From NCBI GenBank assembly GCA_965242575.1, contig OZ251461.1, positions 2,232,001-2,296,000 on the forward strand: a DNA stretch of 64,000 nucleotides. Reading direction: 5' to 3'. Every line of letters starts with the position of its first letter. Position 1 is the first letter of the stretch. The translations under genes were made by a program, and so were the position numbers. Below, piece after piece: positions 13,634 to 20,602 of this stretch. Source of the DNA: JANQOH01 sp965242575 (GTDB lineage: Bacteria; Pseudomonadota; Alphaproteobacteria; UBA7887). The notes beneath the pieces are model-generated. The model was given only the letters and a program-made list of their open reading frames with translations, did not search any database and had not been told where the DNA came from.

Positions 13634-15174
13634 CAGAACGCGTGCGCGGCGTGCGCGCCCAGGCTCATGACGTATTGCAGGATGAATTGGTCGTCGTGGT
13701 CGCCGTCCGTGAACGCCTCGCGGTTGAACTGCGCGCGGATGCGCCCGAACTCGCTGTTCGTCCAGTCGCCCATGACTCCGACGGCGTAGGGCGTATGCGA
13801 GAGCTCGGCCGAGTCCGGCGGCTCGAGCCGGGCGTAGCGCACCCCCACCCGCCAGCGCGGCAGGAACTTGTACACCGCCTGCGCGTACCAGCCGGAGCTG
13901 GAGCCGTCGAGCCGCTCGGTGTGCATCGTCGTCTCGCCGTTCTCCTCCTCGGTCAGGGTGTAGAGCCCCTCCTCCTCCAGGCGGAAATACTCGCCCTGGA
14001 GGATCAGCTCGCTCCGCCGCGGGTCGCCGGTGGGCGCCCAGGTGTAGCGGATGTCGACGCCCCAGAGCCGCCCGTCGCCGGTGAACGCGCCGCCGGTCAG
14101 GAAGTCCGCATGCGCGCGCATCTCGTGCTCGTGCTCGTGCTCCTCACCCTCGTGCTCGTGCTCCTCGTCTTCGTGCTCTTCGTCTTCGTGCTCCTCGCCC
14201 TCGTGCTCCTCCTCCTCTTCGGCGTGCTCCTCGCCTTCGTGCTCGTGCTCCTCGCCCTCCTCGTCGTGCCCATCGCCCTCGCCCTCGCCCTCGCCGTCGT
14301 GAGCGTGGTCGTGGCCGCCGCCGGCGCGGTTGCGCGACGTTCCGTCGAGCACGTAGGCGCCGATGCGCCACGCCGAATTCGCGCCGATGTCGCCGCCGAC
14401 CCGGGCGTAGGCCGACATGGCGCCGAAGCCGTCCTCCGAGCCGCCGAACGGCAGGTCGGAGCCGCGGAAGACCCCGCCGCCGACCTCGGCGTACAGGTCC
14501 GAGGGCAGCACCCACGACAGCTCCAGGCCGTCGTCGTTCCAGTGGTTGTCGACGTAAACGCGGTAGGGCAGCGGACGGTCGGCGAAGTCGTCGGCGTGCG
14601 CGTGGAGTTCGTTCAGGTAGCCCAGGGTCCACAACGCGCGCCCGGCCTTGATCCGCATCCCGTCGGGCAGCCCGGCGCCGGGCAGCGTCCGGACGTAGGC
14701 TTCCTCGATCTCGAGTTCGGTCGCCTCGCCCGGATGCGAACCCAGCCCGAGGGTGATCGCGCCGTGGAACTTGTCGTCGATGTTGCTCGACAGGGTGGCC
14801 TCGCTGTGCTCCAGGCTCAGCCCCTTCGCGCCGCGCTCGCCGTGGTGGCCGACCCGGAAGCCGGGGATGTCCGACTCGTCGGCGGAGAACGTCGCGGCCC
14901 GTCCGTCGAGGACGATTCCGATGGCCGGGTTGAAGGCGTTGTCGGTGGTCGTGGGCCGGCGCTCCGCGGGGGCCGCGGCGGGCTGCGCCCGGACGTCGGC
15001 GAGCCGCTCCTCGAGCGCGCGGATGCGCTCTTCGTATTCGGTCTTCAGCGCATCGATTTCGTTCGCCAGTTCGGCCGCCGTGGGCGGCGTTTCGGCCTGC
15101 GCCCACGCCAGCGGCGAGGCGAGCAGGACCGGCGCGGCGACGGCGAGCCGCGCGCATATCGCGATGGGTCTCAT
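13633..15174 (-). CDS. outer-membrane porin-like protein with acidic His-rich loop
   Basis: A 513-residue protein. It has a signal peptide (about 1-26), a short coiled coil (about 31-58, ELANEIDALKTEYEERIRAL) and then alternating beta-strand sequence ending in aromatic Phe, as outer-membrane barrels do. Residues about 287-352 form a loop of repeated HEHEGEEH and EEHEDEE units that would bind metal cations. It heads an operon with ZnuA-like and permease genes, so it is probably a zinc-scavenging entry channel. The start at 15174 follows GGAGGAA. The loop is repetitive at DNA level (CTCGTG and CTCCTC blocks at about 14120-14315) and prone to length change. Confidence 0.8.
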   Translation of the reverse strand: MRPIAICARLAVAAPVLLASPLAWAQAETPPTAAELANEIDALKTEYEERIRALEERLADVRAQPAAAPAERRPTTTDNAFNPAIGIVLDGRAATFSADESDIPGFRVGHHGERGAKGLSLEHSEATLSSNIDDKFHGAITLGLGSHPGEATELEIEEAYVRTLPGAGLPDGMRIKAGRALWTLGYLNELHAHADDFADRPLPYRVYVDNHWNDDGLELSWVLPSDLYAEVGGGVFRGSDLPFGGSEDGFGAMSAYARVGGDIGANSAWRIGAYVLDGTSRNRAGGGHDHAHDGEGEGEGDGHDEEGEEHEHEGEEHAEEEEEHEGEEHEDEEHEDEEHEHEGEEHEHEHEMRAHADFLTGGAFTGDGRLWGVDIRYTWAPTGDPRRSELILQGEYFRLEEEGLYTLTEEENGETTMHTERLDGSSSGWYAQAVYKFLPRWRVGVRYARLEPPDSAELSHTPYAVGVMGDWTNSEFGRIRAQFNREAFTDGDHDDQFILQYVMSLGAHAAHAF

Positions 15175-15266
15175 CGGTTCCTCCGTTGCGAGACCGTCAT
15201 GCGGAAGCGCACGCAAAGGCCCGCCGCCCGGGAGCGGCGGCGCGCGCGCGGGTCGTCATGGATCGG

Positions 15267-15605
15267 TCAGGCGCGGGGAGGCGCGCGTATCGGCGGCCTG
15301 TCGGCCGGACTCGCGCCGGTCGCGGCGGCCGGCGTGGGAGCGGCGCGCCGCGAGTCGGCGGCGTAGTCCGGCGCGCACGGAGCCGCCGGAACGTCCGTCC
15401 AGGGCGTGTCCGCCAGCTGGCAGACGTTCTCGCCGACCTCGCTCTCGAAATGTCCGTGGTCGTCGTCGTCGTGCTCCGCCCGGTGCTGCCAGACGTGCAG
15501 CCATCCCAGGACGAGGCACAGCGCCGCGAACCACGACGTCCATCGGCGCGCGAACGCCGCGCGACGGCGCGGCCTCCGGGCCGACGTGGGAGCGAGGACC
15601 GGCAT
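15267..15605 (-). CDS. small His/Asp-rich single-TM protein
   Basis: About 112 residues. It has a basic N-terminus, one hydrophobic segment (WFAALCLVLGWLHVWQH) and then a short metal-binding-like stretch HRAEHDDDDHGHF, with two later Cys. It resembles the small DUF2946-like proteins found beside zinc or copper uptake genes, though I cannot assign the family firmly. The ATG at 15605 is preferred; a TTG at 15644 is possible. It lies 92 bases upstream of the porin gene on the same strand and is probably in the same zinc-regulated operon. Confidence 0.6.
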   Translation of the reverse strand: MPVLAPTSARRPRRRAAFARRWTSWFAALCLVLGWLHVWQHRAEHDDDDHGHFESEVGENVCQLADTPWTDVPAAPCAPDYAADSRRAAPTPAAATGASPADRPPIRAPPRA

Positions 15606-15720
15606 GACGGGCGAAAGCTTCGCCCCGGCCGGCGCCGGTGTCAACCGGGCGCCCGGAGGCTCGGCGATTCGCGCGATGGGGGAGTCTCACCGCTGCGCAG
15701 CGGATCGCGCCCCCGGGACC

Positions 15721-15737
15721 GCCGGCGTCTCGCCGGC
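15721..15737. repeat. 17-bp dispersed imperfect palindrome (GCCGGCGTCTCGCCGGC)
   Basis: The same 17 bases form part of the long inverted repeat at 61965-62039, 46 kb away. A related form lies near 3488. It looks like a small REP-type intergenic repeat of this genome. Confidence 0.6.
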
Positions 15738-15740
15738 GAT

Positions 15741-15778
15741 CCGGCCATGACCGCGGCGCGCGCCGCGGTCATGGCCGG
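15741..15778. repeat. perfect 38-bp palindrome
   Basis: Bases 15741-15759 are the exact reverse complement of 15760-15778. The core is CCGCGGCGCGCGCCGCGG. It sits between divergent zinc genes, 80 bases upstream of the Zur-like site. It can form a loop-less cruciform, which makes it a poor RNA terminator and a better candidate for a protein-binding or recombination site. Confidence 0.85.
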
Positions 15779-15857
15779 GTTCGGGGAAGGCGGGGAGGGA
15801 GTCGCTCACGCCGGCGTCCGTCGCGCAGGGCGCCGGCGTTGCGCTGGCGCGGTGTCC

Positions 15858-15882
15858 GGTAACGATATACTATACCGCTACC
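15858..15882. promoter_or_regulatory. Zur-like operator overlapping promoter
   Basis: A 25-bp AT-containing palindrome with 20 of 25 positions symmetric, centred on 15870 (core GATATACTATACC). It is the only such site in the divergent zinc region, 30 bases upstream of the ZnuA-like gene at 15913. A TATACT inside it can serve as a -10 box. Position and symmetry fit a Zur box that represses znuA when zinc is plentiful. It may also act on the operon running the other way from 15605. Confidence 0.65.
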
Positions 15883-15912
15883 GCATCGTCAATCCGCAGA
15901 GGAGTCCGCAGG

Positions 15913-16791
15913 ATGGGCCGCCCGATAATTCGCCTCGCCGCCGCTCTGGCGTTGGGGCTGTGCGCCGGACACGCCGCCGCCGCGCCCCGCACCGTCGTCA
16001 CCATCAGGCCCGTCCACGCCCTCGTCGCGGGGACGATGGCGGGCGTCGATCGGCCGGCGCTGCTGCTGAAGGGCGCGGCGTCGCCGCACGGCTACGCGCT
16101 CAAGCCGTCCGACATGCGGGCGCTGCACGGCGCCGACCTGGTCTTCCACGTCGGCGGCGGGCTGGAGGCGTTCCTCGAACCGCTGTTCGGAGTGCTCGAC
16201 GGGGACATCATCGCCCTGGGCGGCGCCGAGGGCGTGGTTCGCCGCGAGGTTCGCGACGGCGGGAAGGCCGACATGCACGTCTGGCTCGATCCGCTGAACG
16301 CGAAGGCCGTGGTCGCCGCCGCCGCGCGCGCGCTCTCCCGCGCCGACCCGGCCAACGCGCCGGCCTACGCCGCCAACCGGGACCGGCTGGAGCGCCGCCT
16401 CGACGCCTTGCATGCCGAACTGGAGGCGGCGCTCGCGGGCGCGCGCGACCGGCCTTTTCTCGTGCTGCACGACGCCTATCGGCATTTCGAGGCGCGCTAC
16501 GGGTTGACCGGCCTGGGCGCGGTCATGCCGCCGTCGCACACTCCGCCCGGCGCGCGGCGCATCGCGGAGATGCGCGAGAAGGTCACGGCGGCCGGCGCCG
16601 CCTGCCTGTTCGCCGATCCCGGCCCGGAGTCCGCCTTGGCGCAGACGGTCGTGGCGGGAACGTCGGCGCGCCTCGGCGTCCTCGATCCCCTGGGCGTCGC
16701 CCTGCCCGCCGGCGAGGAGGCGTATTTCACGCTGATGCGCGAACTCGTCGATTCGCTGGCCGCCTGCCTCTCAGAGGCCGTGTCGAAATGA
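15913..16791 (+). CDS. znuA: zinc ABC transporter substrate-binding protein ZnuA
   Basis: A 292-residue periplasmic zinc receptor with a signal peptide (about 1-23). The three metal-ligand regions are present: SPHGYALKPSDMRAL, ADMHVWLDPLNA and LHDAYRHFEARYGL, as in ZnuA. The His-rich loop of E. coli ZnuA is absent, and ADMHVW directly follows DGGK. The last residues (EAVSK) and stop seem to come from the end of an inserted IS-like sequence at 16774. No znuB or znuC follows. A Zur-like site lies 30 bases upstream. Confidence 0.88.
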   Translation: MGRPIIRLAAALALGLCAGHAAAAPRTVVTIRPVHALVAGTMAGVDRPALLLKGAASPHGYALKPSDMRALHGADLVFHVGGGLEAFLEPLFGVLDGDIIALGGAEGVVRREVRDGGKADMHVWLDPLNAKAVVAAAARALSRADPANAPAYAANRDRLERRLDALHAELEAALAGARDRPFLVLHDAYRHFEARYGLTGLGAVMPPSHTPPGARRIAEMREKVTAAGAACLFADPGPESALAQTVVAGTSARLGVLDPLGVALPAGEEAYFTLMRELVDSLAACLSEAVSK

Positions 16792-17042
16792 GTTGAGCGA
16801 TTCCAGTCGGTTGCGGTTCGCTGGTTGTGGGAACCGGCCAGCGAGGCGCGACATTTGGACTGAAATCGCCCGAGCGAAGTCCGCGCGCGATGGCGGGCGC
16901 CATGCAAGCGATTCGAGAGAGGCGGAATGGCGGCCGGTCGCGCCCGAAACGCCGGCCCGCAAGCCTCCGGGACACCGGCGTAGCACGGATTTGCGCGAGG
17001 CGGTCGACGCCGCCTTGTACGTCCTTCGCAGCGGCTGTATAA
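16774..17042 (+). pseudogene. IS5-family transposase remnant
   Basis: The frame from about 16890 reads SDSREAEWRPVAPE, then RSTDLREAVDAALYVLRSGC, which matches the N-terminal part of IS5-type transposases (SDLTDAEW..., TDLREVVDAILYVLRTGC). It breaks off at about 17042, before the catalytic DDE residues. The block GAGGCCGTGTCGAAATGA at 16774 resembles an IS terminal repeat and forms the end of znuA. Confidence 0.6.
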
Positions 17043-17052
17043 GAAAGACGCG

Positions 17053-17496
17053 CTATATCCGGCGCAACCGCCTAACTCCGAGGTAGATTTCGCAGACGAT
17101 GGCAAGTGCGACGAAGGTAAAGTAGAGCGCGAACACTAACACCAGGCCGAGGTCTCCTCCTCCCACATAATTGAGCACAAGCCCAAGCGCAGGAATGGCG
17201 ATAAGGACGGCGAACGCTGTTGCTACGATGGCGAGTGCGGAGGCTTCGCGAGTGCGCCCGTTCGCGCGCAACCGCCCGATACCGAGACAGATTCCGCAAG
17301 CAACGGCGAGCGCTAGCGCAACGTGCATGAATGCGACGGGAACGCCTTTGCTGAGCGCAATCGCATAACCATCGATCATGTCGCTAACGTAACTAAGCGC
17401 GTCCAGCCCTGCTTCTGAATATACGAGACCGGGCGCCAACATGATGGCGAGCGACAGCACGATAGCGTGTGCGGCGGTTTGCACGACGGGCGTCAA
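17053..17496 (-). CDS. four-TM membrane protein coupled to Phd antitoxin
   Basis: A 147-residue protein with four hydrophobic segments at about residues 8-27, 52-73, 85-111 and 115-138, and a short Arg-rich tail. I do not recognise the family. Its ATG overlaps the stop of the Phd-type antitoxin gene (ATGA at 17493-17496), the place where a toxin gene is expected. G+C content is lower than in neighbours, suggesting transfer. A membrane-acting toxin or a simple hitchhiker are both possible. Confidence 0.65.
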   Translation of the reverse strand: MTPVVQTAAHAIVLSLAIMLAPGLVYSEAGLDALSYVSDMIDGYAIALSKGVPVAFMHVALALAVACGICLGIGRLRANGRTREASALAIVATAFAVLIAIPALGLVLNYVGGGDLGLVLVFALYFTFVALAIVCEIYLGVRRLRRI

Positions 17497-17735
17497 TAGC
17501 GGTGTCCCTCGTGAACCGCCGTCATCGACTCCGCCATGGACGCTCCCTCGATATGCCGCCGCCGCTCGACGATGCGGGCGACGGCTTCACGGGCCCGCGC
17601 CCGGTCATGCGCCACGGGAACCAGCCGGGCGACGGGCTCGCCGCGCCGCGTAATGGTTACGACCGCCCCGTGCTTCACGCGTTCGAGAAGCTGGGGGAGG
17701 CGCGCTCCGGCTGCATCGATGCGAATCGCTTCCAC
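17493..17735 (-). CDS. Phd/YefM-type antitoxin
   Basis: An 80-residue protein beginning VEAIRIDAAGARLPQLLERV, with GAVVTITRRGEPVARLVPV at about residues 24-42. This is the classic Phd/YefM fold: an N-terminal DNA-binding and dimerisation domain with a helical toxin-binding tail. The GTG at 17735 is the start that matches the family N-terminus. No PIN, Doc or RelE toxin follows; a membrane protein gene overlaps instead. Confidence 0.82.
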   Translation of the reverse strand: MEAIRIDAAGARLPQLLERVKHGAVVTITRRGEPVARLVPVAHDRARAREAVARIVERRRHIEGASMAESMTAVHEGHRY

Positions 17736-17869
17736 TGCCGTTCTCCGCGCTGTGTGCAGTCGGACTATACGCCTCGCTCGGGGCGGCGACAACACGCAGC
17801 GGAACGGCTTTGACGCCGCCGCGCGGGCTGTTCATGTTACCCGCATGCCGAATGGATGGGCAGCGGCCG

Positions 17870-18118
17870 ATGACCGGGAGTGAGAGGACGATCCAGACTG
17901 CGGAGCCGCCTTACGCACGACCGCAGGCGGACTCGGGAGCGGAGAAGAGGGAACGCCAACCCGTTGGCAGTCGCTTTGTCGTCGGCGGCTACCGGCCCCA
18001 ATTCGCGAGTCGCGACGGCGTGAAAACGCGCGATGGCCGCGTGCTGCCCGTCGCCCCGTCGAAACCGCCGTCGAACCCTCCGAATCGCGGCAGCGCTGGC
18101 AGGAAGCCCAAACCGTAA
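17870..18118 (+). CDS. small proline-rich DUF6338-companion protein, copy 1
   Basis: An 82-residue, low-complexity basic protein without membrane segments. The C-terminal 40 residues, starting YRPQFASRDGVKTRDGRVLP, are identical to the copy at 19710. The DUF6338 gene that precedes copy 2 is absent here apart from a degenerate tip, so this copy is an orphan and may not be expressed. Confidence 0.55.
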   Translation: MTGSERTIQTAEPPYARPQADSGAEKRERQPVGSRFVVGGYRPQFASRDGVKTRDGRVLPVAPSKPPSNPPNRGSAGRKPKP

Positions 18119-18230
18119 GACAATTCGTGAGCAACCGCGGGCGCCGCGCTTCGAGCGCGAGCGTTATTTCGATCCCCTGCGTCTCGATCGGCGGCGCCCT
18201 GGGCGCGGCGCGCCGCCGGGCGCGGTCGGT

Positions 18231-18619
18231 TCATCCCGCGCCCGCCTCCCGCCGCGGCGTAAGCCGCAGGACGCGCGGCGCGGCGGCGGCGACGGCCTCG
18301 GGCGACATCGGCACGGTCAGATATGCGCCGGCCGCCCACGAGTCGGCCAAGTCGGAATAATGCGGCGACAGCGGATGCCCCGACTGGCCGGTGTGGATAA
18401 TCGCTTGCGTCCCGTCCACGCCGGAGAGGTCGAAAATCAGCCGCAGCCCCGCGCCATGCGTCTCCGCGAACGGCGCGTCCTCGTCGTCTATCCGCGTGTT
18501 CGCCTGCATGACGGTGTAGGGGCCGCCGCCGTGTTCGCGCTCTATCGCGAACAACGCGCGGACCAGCGGGACGGCGTCGCTCGGCAGGTGGCGCGCCAGC
18601 GCGCGGTGCGCATCGCCCC
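18231..18619 (-). pseudogene. 3' fragment of penicillin amidase gene
   Basis: Encodes the last 128 residues of the enzyme at 20214-22433 almost unchanged (for example YTVMQANTRIDDEDAPFAET and the LRLTPRREAGAG end). It lacks the catalytic Ser and the rest of the protein. Upstream it joins an ATPase remnant out of frame. Confidence 0.85.
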
Positions 18620-18906
18620 TTTGCCGCCTCGGACCGGCCGCTGATCTTCTGGATTTCGTCGAGCGCCAGGACGAAACTCCGGTCAGATGCGTCGGCGCCG
18701 CCGCGGACGCCTTCCCATTCGCGAACCGGCCAGCGCGAATCCCGCGCGCCCGCCCGATCAGGTTCGTCGGCGGACAGGTAGCGGCTCGACCGGTCGATCC
18801 GGTCCGGCGCCTGGCGTACGAGGGTTGTCTTGCCGGTTCGGCGCCGCCCGGTGACGAGGACCGGCCGCCGAGGCGCTTGCGGCCCACGCGCGGGTTGGGC
18901 TACCAA
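18620..18906 (-). pseudogene. AAA ATPase (DUF4143-associated type) N-terminal remnant
   Basis: Minus-strand residues VLVTGRRRTGKTTLVRQ (Walker A), RYLSADEPDRA and FVLALDEIQKISGR (Walker B) follow the layout of DUF4143-type ATPases. The frame is cut at 18619 by the duplicated penicillin amidase fragment, and the start is unclear (the first codons lie near 18906-18946). The lid and DUF4143 domains are missing. Confidence 0.65.
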
Positions 18907-19099
18907 TCGCGCGACGGAGGTCGGATAGCGAACCGGACGCGGTCATGAAGGGATCGGCGCAGGACGACGTTGTGTGGGAGCGGTTCGACGCCGGCGCGGT
19001 TTCGGGAGCTGATCGCCGCGTGAGACGCGTCCGCCGTGCTCCGATGGCGAAGCCCGGCGGAGACGAACGGACGATTAGGAAATGAGGGTATGGAACGCC

Positions 19100-19723
19100 A
19101 TGTTTGAATTTTCGTCGGGATATAATTCGACGTCCGCCTGGGGTTTCCTGGTCCCGGGAATCGTCATTCTTTTCGTTCGGTCTCACTTCGTGACGACGAA
19201 GATTATGATCTGGGAGAACGCCGTATCGTACGCAGCCGTTTCTCTGCTATACCATGCTCTGGCGCTGCCTGCTTTGCATACATTCATATCCGATGGTGTT
19301 TCCGATTATGGAAGGCTGTTTGTGTGGTTCTTGTATCTTGCCGTTGTTCCAGCCTTATTCGGGGTTGCGCTCGGAGTTAACGTCCAGAAGGATTTGCTTC
19401 GCCGTGCTCTACGCCGAATCGGTCTTAACCCGATCCACGCCATACCGACCGCCTGGGATTGGAAGTTCGGCCGCATGACGGGAGAGTGGGTTCTCGTCAC
19501 TCTTCGGAATGGCACGCGTTTCGCCGGATATTGCGGCCCCGATTCGTTCGTGTCCTCCGACCCGGACAACCGCGATCTCTATATCCAGTGGGTGTACGAT
19601 ATCGATGACGATAGCGAATGGCGCCCACGCGGGGAGAACGGCGTTCTCATTGCCGCCGGGGAGATCAGTACGATAGAATTCTGGCCTGCCGAACCGAAGG
19701 AAGCGACCGATGACCGAGAATGA
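19100..19723 (+). CDS. DUF6338 family membrane protein
   Basis: A 207-residue protein. Three N-terminal hydrophobic segments (about residues 12-25, 39-57 and 68-92) precede a cytosolic domain. That domain has GEWVLVTLRNGTRFAGYCG, SFVSSDPDNRDLYIQWVY and STIEFWP, the DUF6338 signature. The start MFEFSS at 19100 matches the family N-terminus better than the ATG at 19082. Base composition is lower in G+C than flanking housekeeping genes. Its stop lies beyond the ATG of the small companion gene, so the two are coupled. Function unknown. Confidence 0.75.
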   Translation: MFEFSSGYNSTSAWGFLVPGIVILFVRSHFVTTKIMIWENAVSYAAVSLLYHALALPALHTFISDGVSDYGRLFVWFLYLAVVPALFGVALGVNVQKDLLRRALRRIGLNPIHAIPTAWDWKFGRMTGEWVLVTLRNGTRFAGYCGPDSFVSSDPDNRDLYIQWVYDIDDDSEWRPRGENGVLIAAGEISTIEFWPAEPKEATDDRE

Positions 19724-20602
19724 GAGGACGATCCGGACCGCGGAGCCGCCTTACGAACGACCGCAAGCGGACTCGGGAGTGGAGAAGAGGGGACACCAGC
19801 CCGTTGGTGATCGCCTTATCGGCGGCGGCTACCGGCCCCAATTCGCGAGCCGCGATGGCGTGAAAACGCGCGATGGCCGCGTGCTGCCCGTCGCCCCGTC
19901 GAAACCGCCGTCGAACCCTCCGAATCGCGGCAGCGCTGGCAGGAAGCCAAAACCGTAAGGCAATTCGTGAGCCGCCGCTGGCGCCGCGCTTCCGACGCGA
20001 GCGTTGCGGGCCGCGGTGAAATTGCCGCAATCGCCGCAGGGATCGCCTGCATAGCCCTCGTGGCGCGCCGCCGGGCGCGGCGGCGACTCGGACGGAGCGG
20101 CGCCGAATATGGCGACCTCCGGCCCACCGGATCGACGGGACGATCGTTATTCCGATCCCCTGCGTCTCGATCGGCAGCGCCCTAGGCGCGGCGCGCCGCC
20201 GGGCGCGGTCGGTTCATCCCGCGCCCGCCTCCCGCCGCGGCGTAAGCCGCAGGACGCGCGGCGCGGCGGCGGCGACGGCCTCGGGCGACATCGGCACGGT
20301 CAGATATGCGCCGGCCGCCCACGAGTCGGCGAGGTCGGAATAATGCGGCGACAGCGGGTGCCCCGACTGGCCGGTGTGGATAATCGCTTGCGTCCCGTCC
20401 ACGCCGGACAGGTCGAAGATCAGCCGCAGCCCCGCGCCATGCGTCTCCGCGAACGGCGCGTCCTCGTCGTCTATCCGCGTGTTCGCCTGCATGACGGTGT
20501 AGGGGCCGCCGCCGTGTTCGCGCTCTATCGCGAACAACGCGCGGACCAGCGGGACGGCGTCGCTCGGCAGGTGGCGCGCCAGCGCGCGGTGCGCATCGCC
20601 CC
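19688..20602 (+). repeat. imperfect large direct repeat, copy 2
   Basis: The parental arrangement of the repeat at 17847-18619. It covers the end of the DUF6338 gene, its companion, a 255-base spacer and the last 389 bases of the penicillin amidase gene. Similarity with copy 1 is highest in the companion 3' half and the amidase part. Confidence 0.85.
19710..19958 (+). CDS. small proline-rich DUF6338-companion protein, copy 2
   Basis: An 82-residue protein starting MTENERTIRTAEPPYERPQA and ending in a Pro/Lys-rich tail. It overlaps the DUF6338 gene by 14 bases, with GGAAG upstream of its ATG, so the two are probably co-translated. No known domain. Conservation of the C-terminal half between the two copies suggests that this part matters. 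Confidence 0.65.
   Translation: MTENERTIRTAEPPYERPQADSGVEKRGHQPVGDRLIGGGYRPQFASRDGVKTRDGRVLPVAPSKPPSNPPNRGSAGRKPKP

Larger units (their letters stand above)
17847..18619 (+). repeat. imperfect large direct repeat, copy 1
   Basis: Matches 19688-20602. The unit contains the degenerate 3' tip of a DUF6338 gene, an 82-codon gene, a spacer and the 3' end of the penicillin amidase gene (on the minus strand). Copy 1 lacks about 140 bases of the spacer present in copy 2. Homology ends at 18619, where an ATPase remnant begins. Confidence 0.85.

Noticed and set aside
14120..14315. Repetitive CTCGTG/CTCCTC tract as a possible CRISPR or minisatellite
   Set aside because: It is in frame in the porin gene and encodes an acidic His-rich loop. 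There are no spacers of constant length.
16793..17086. Complete 97-residue gene downstream of znuA
   Set aside because: The frame holds only a damaged N-terminal part of an IS5-type transposase; the rest is unrelated.
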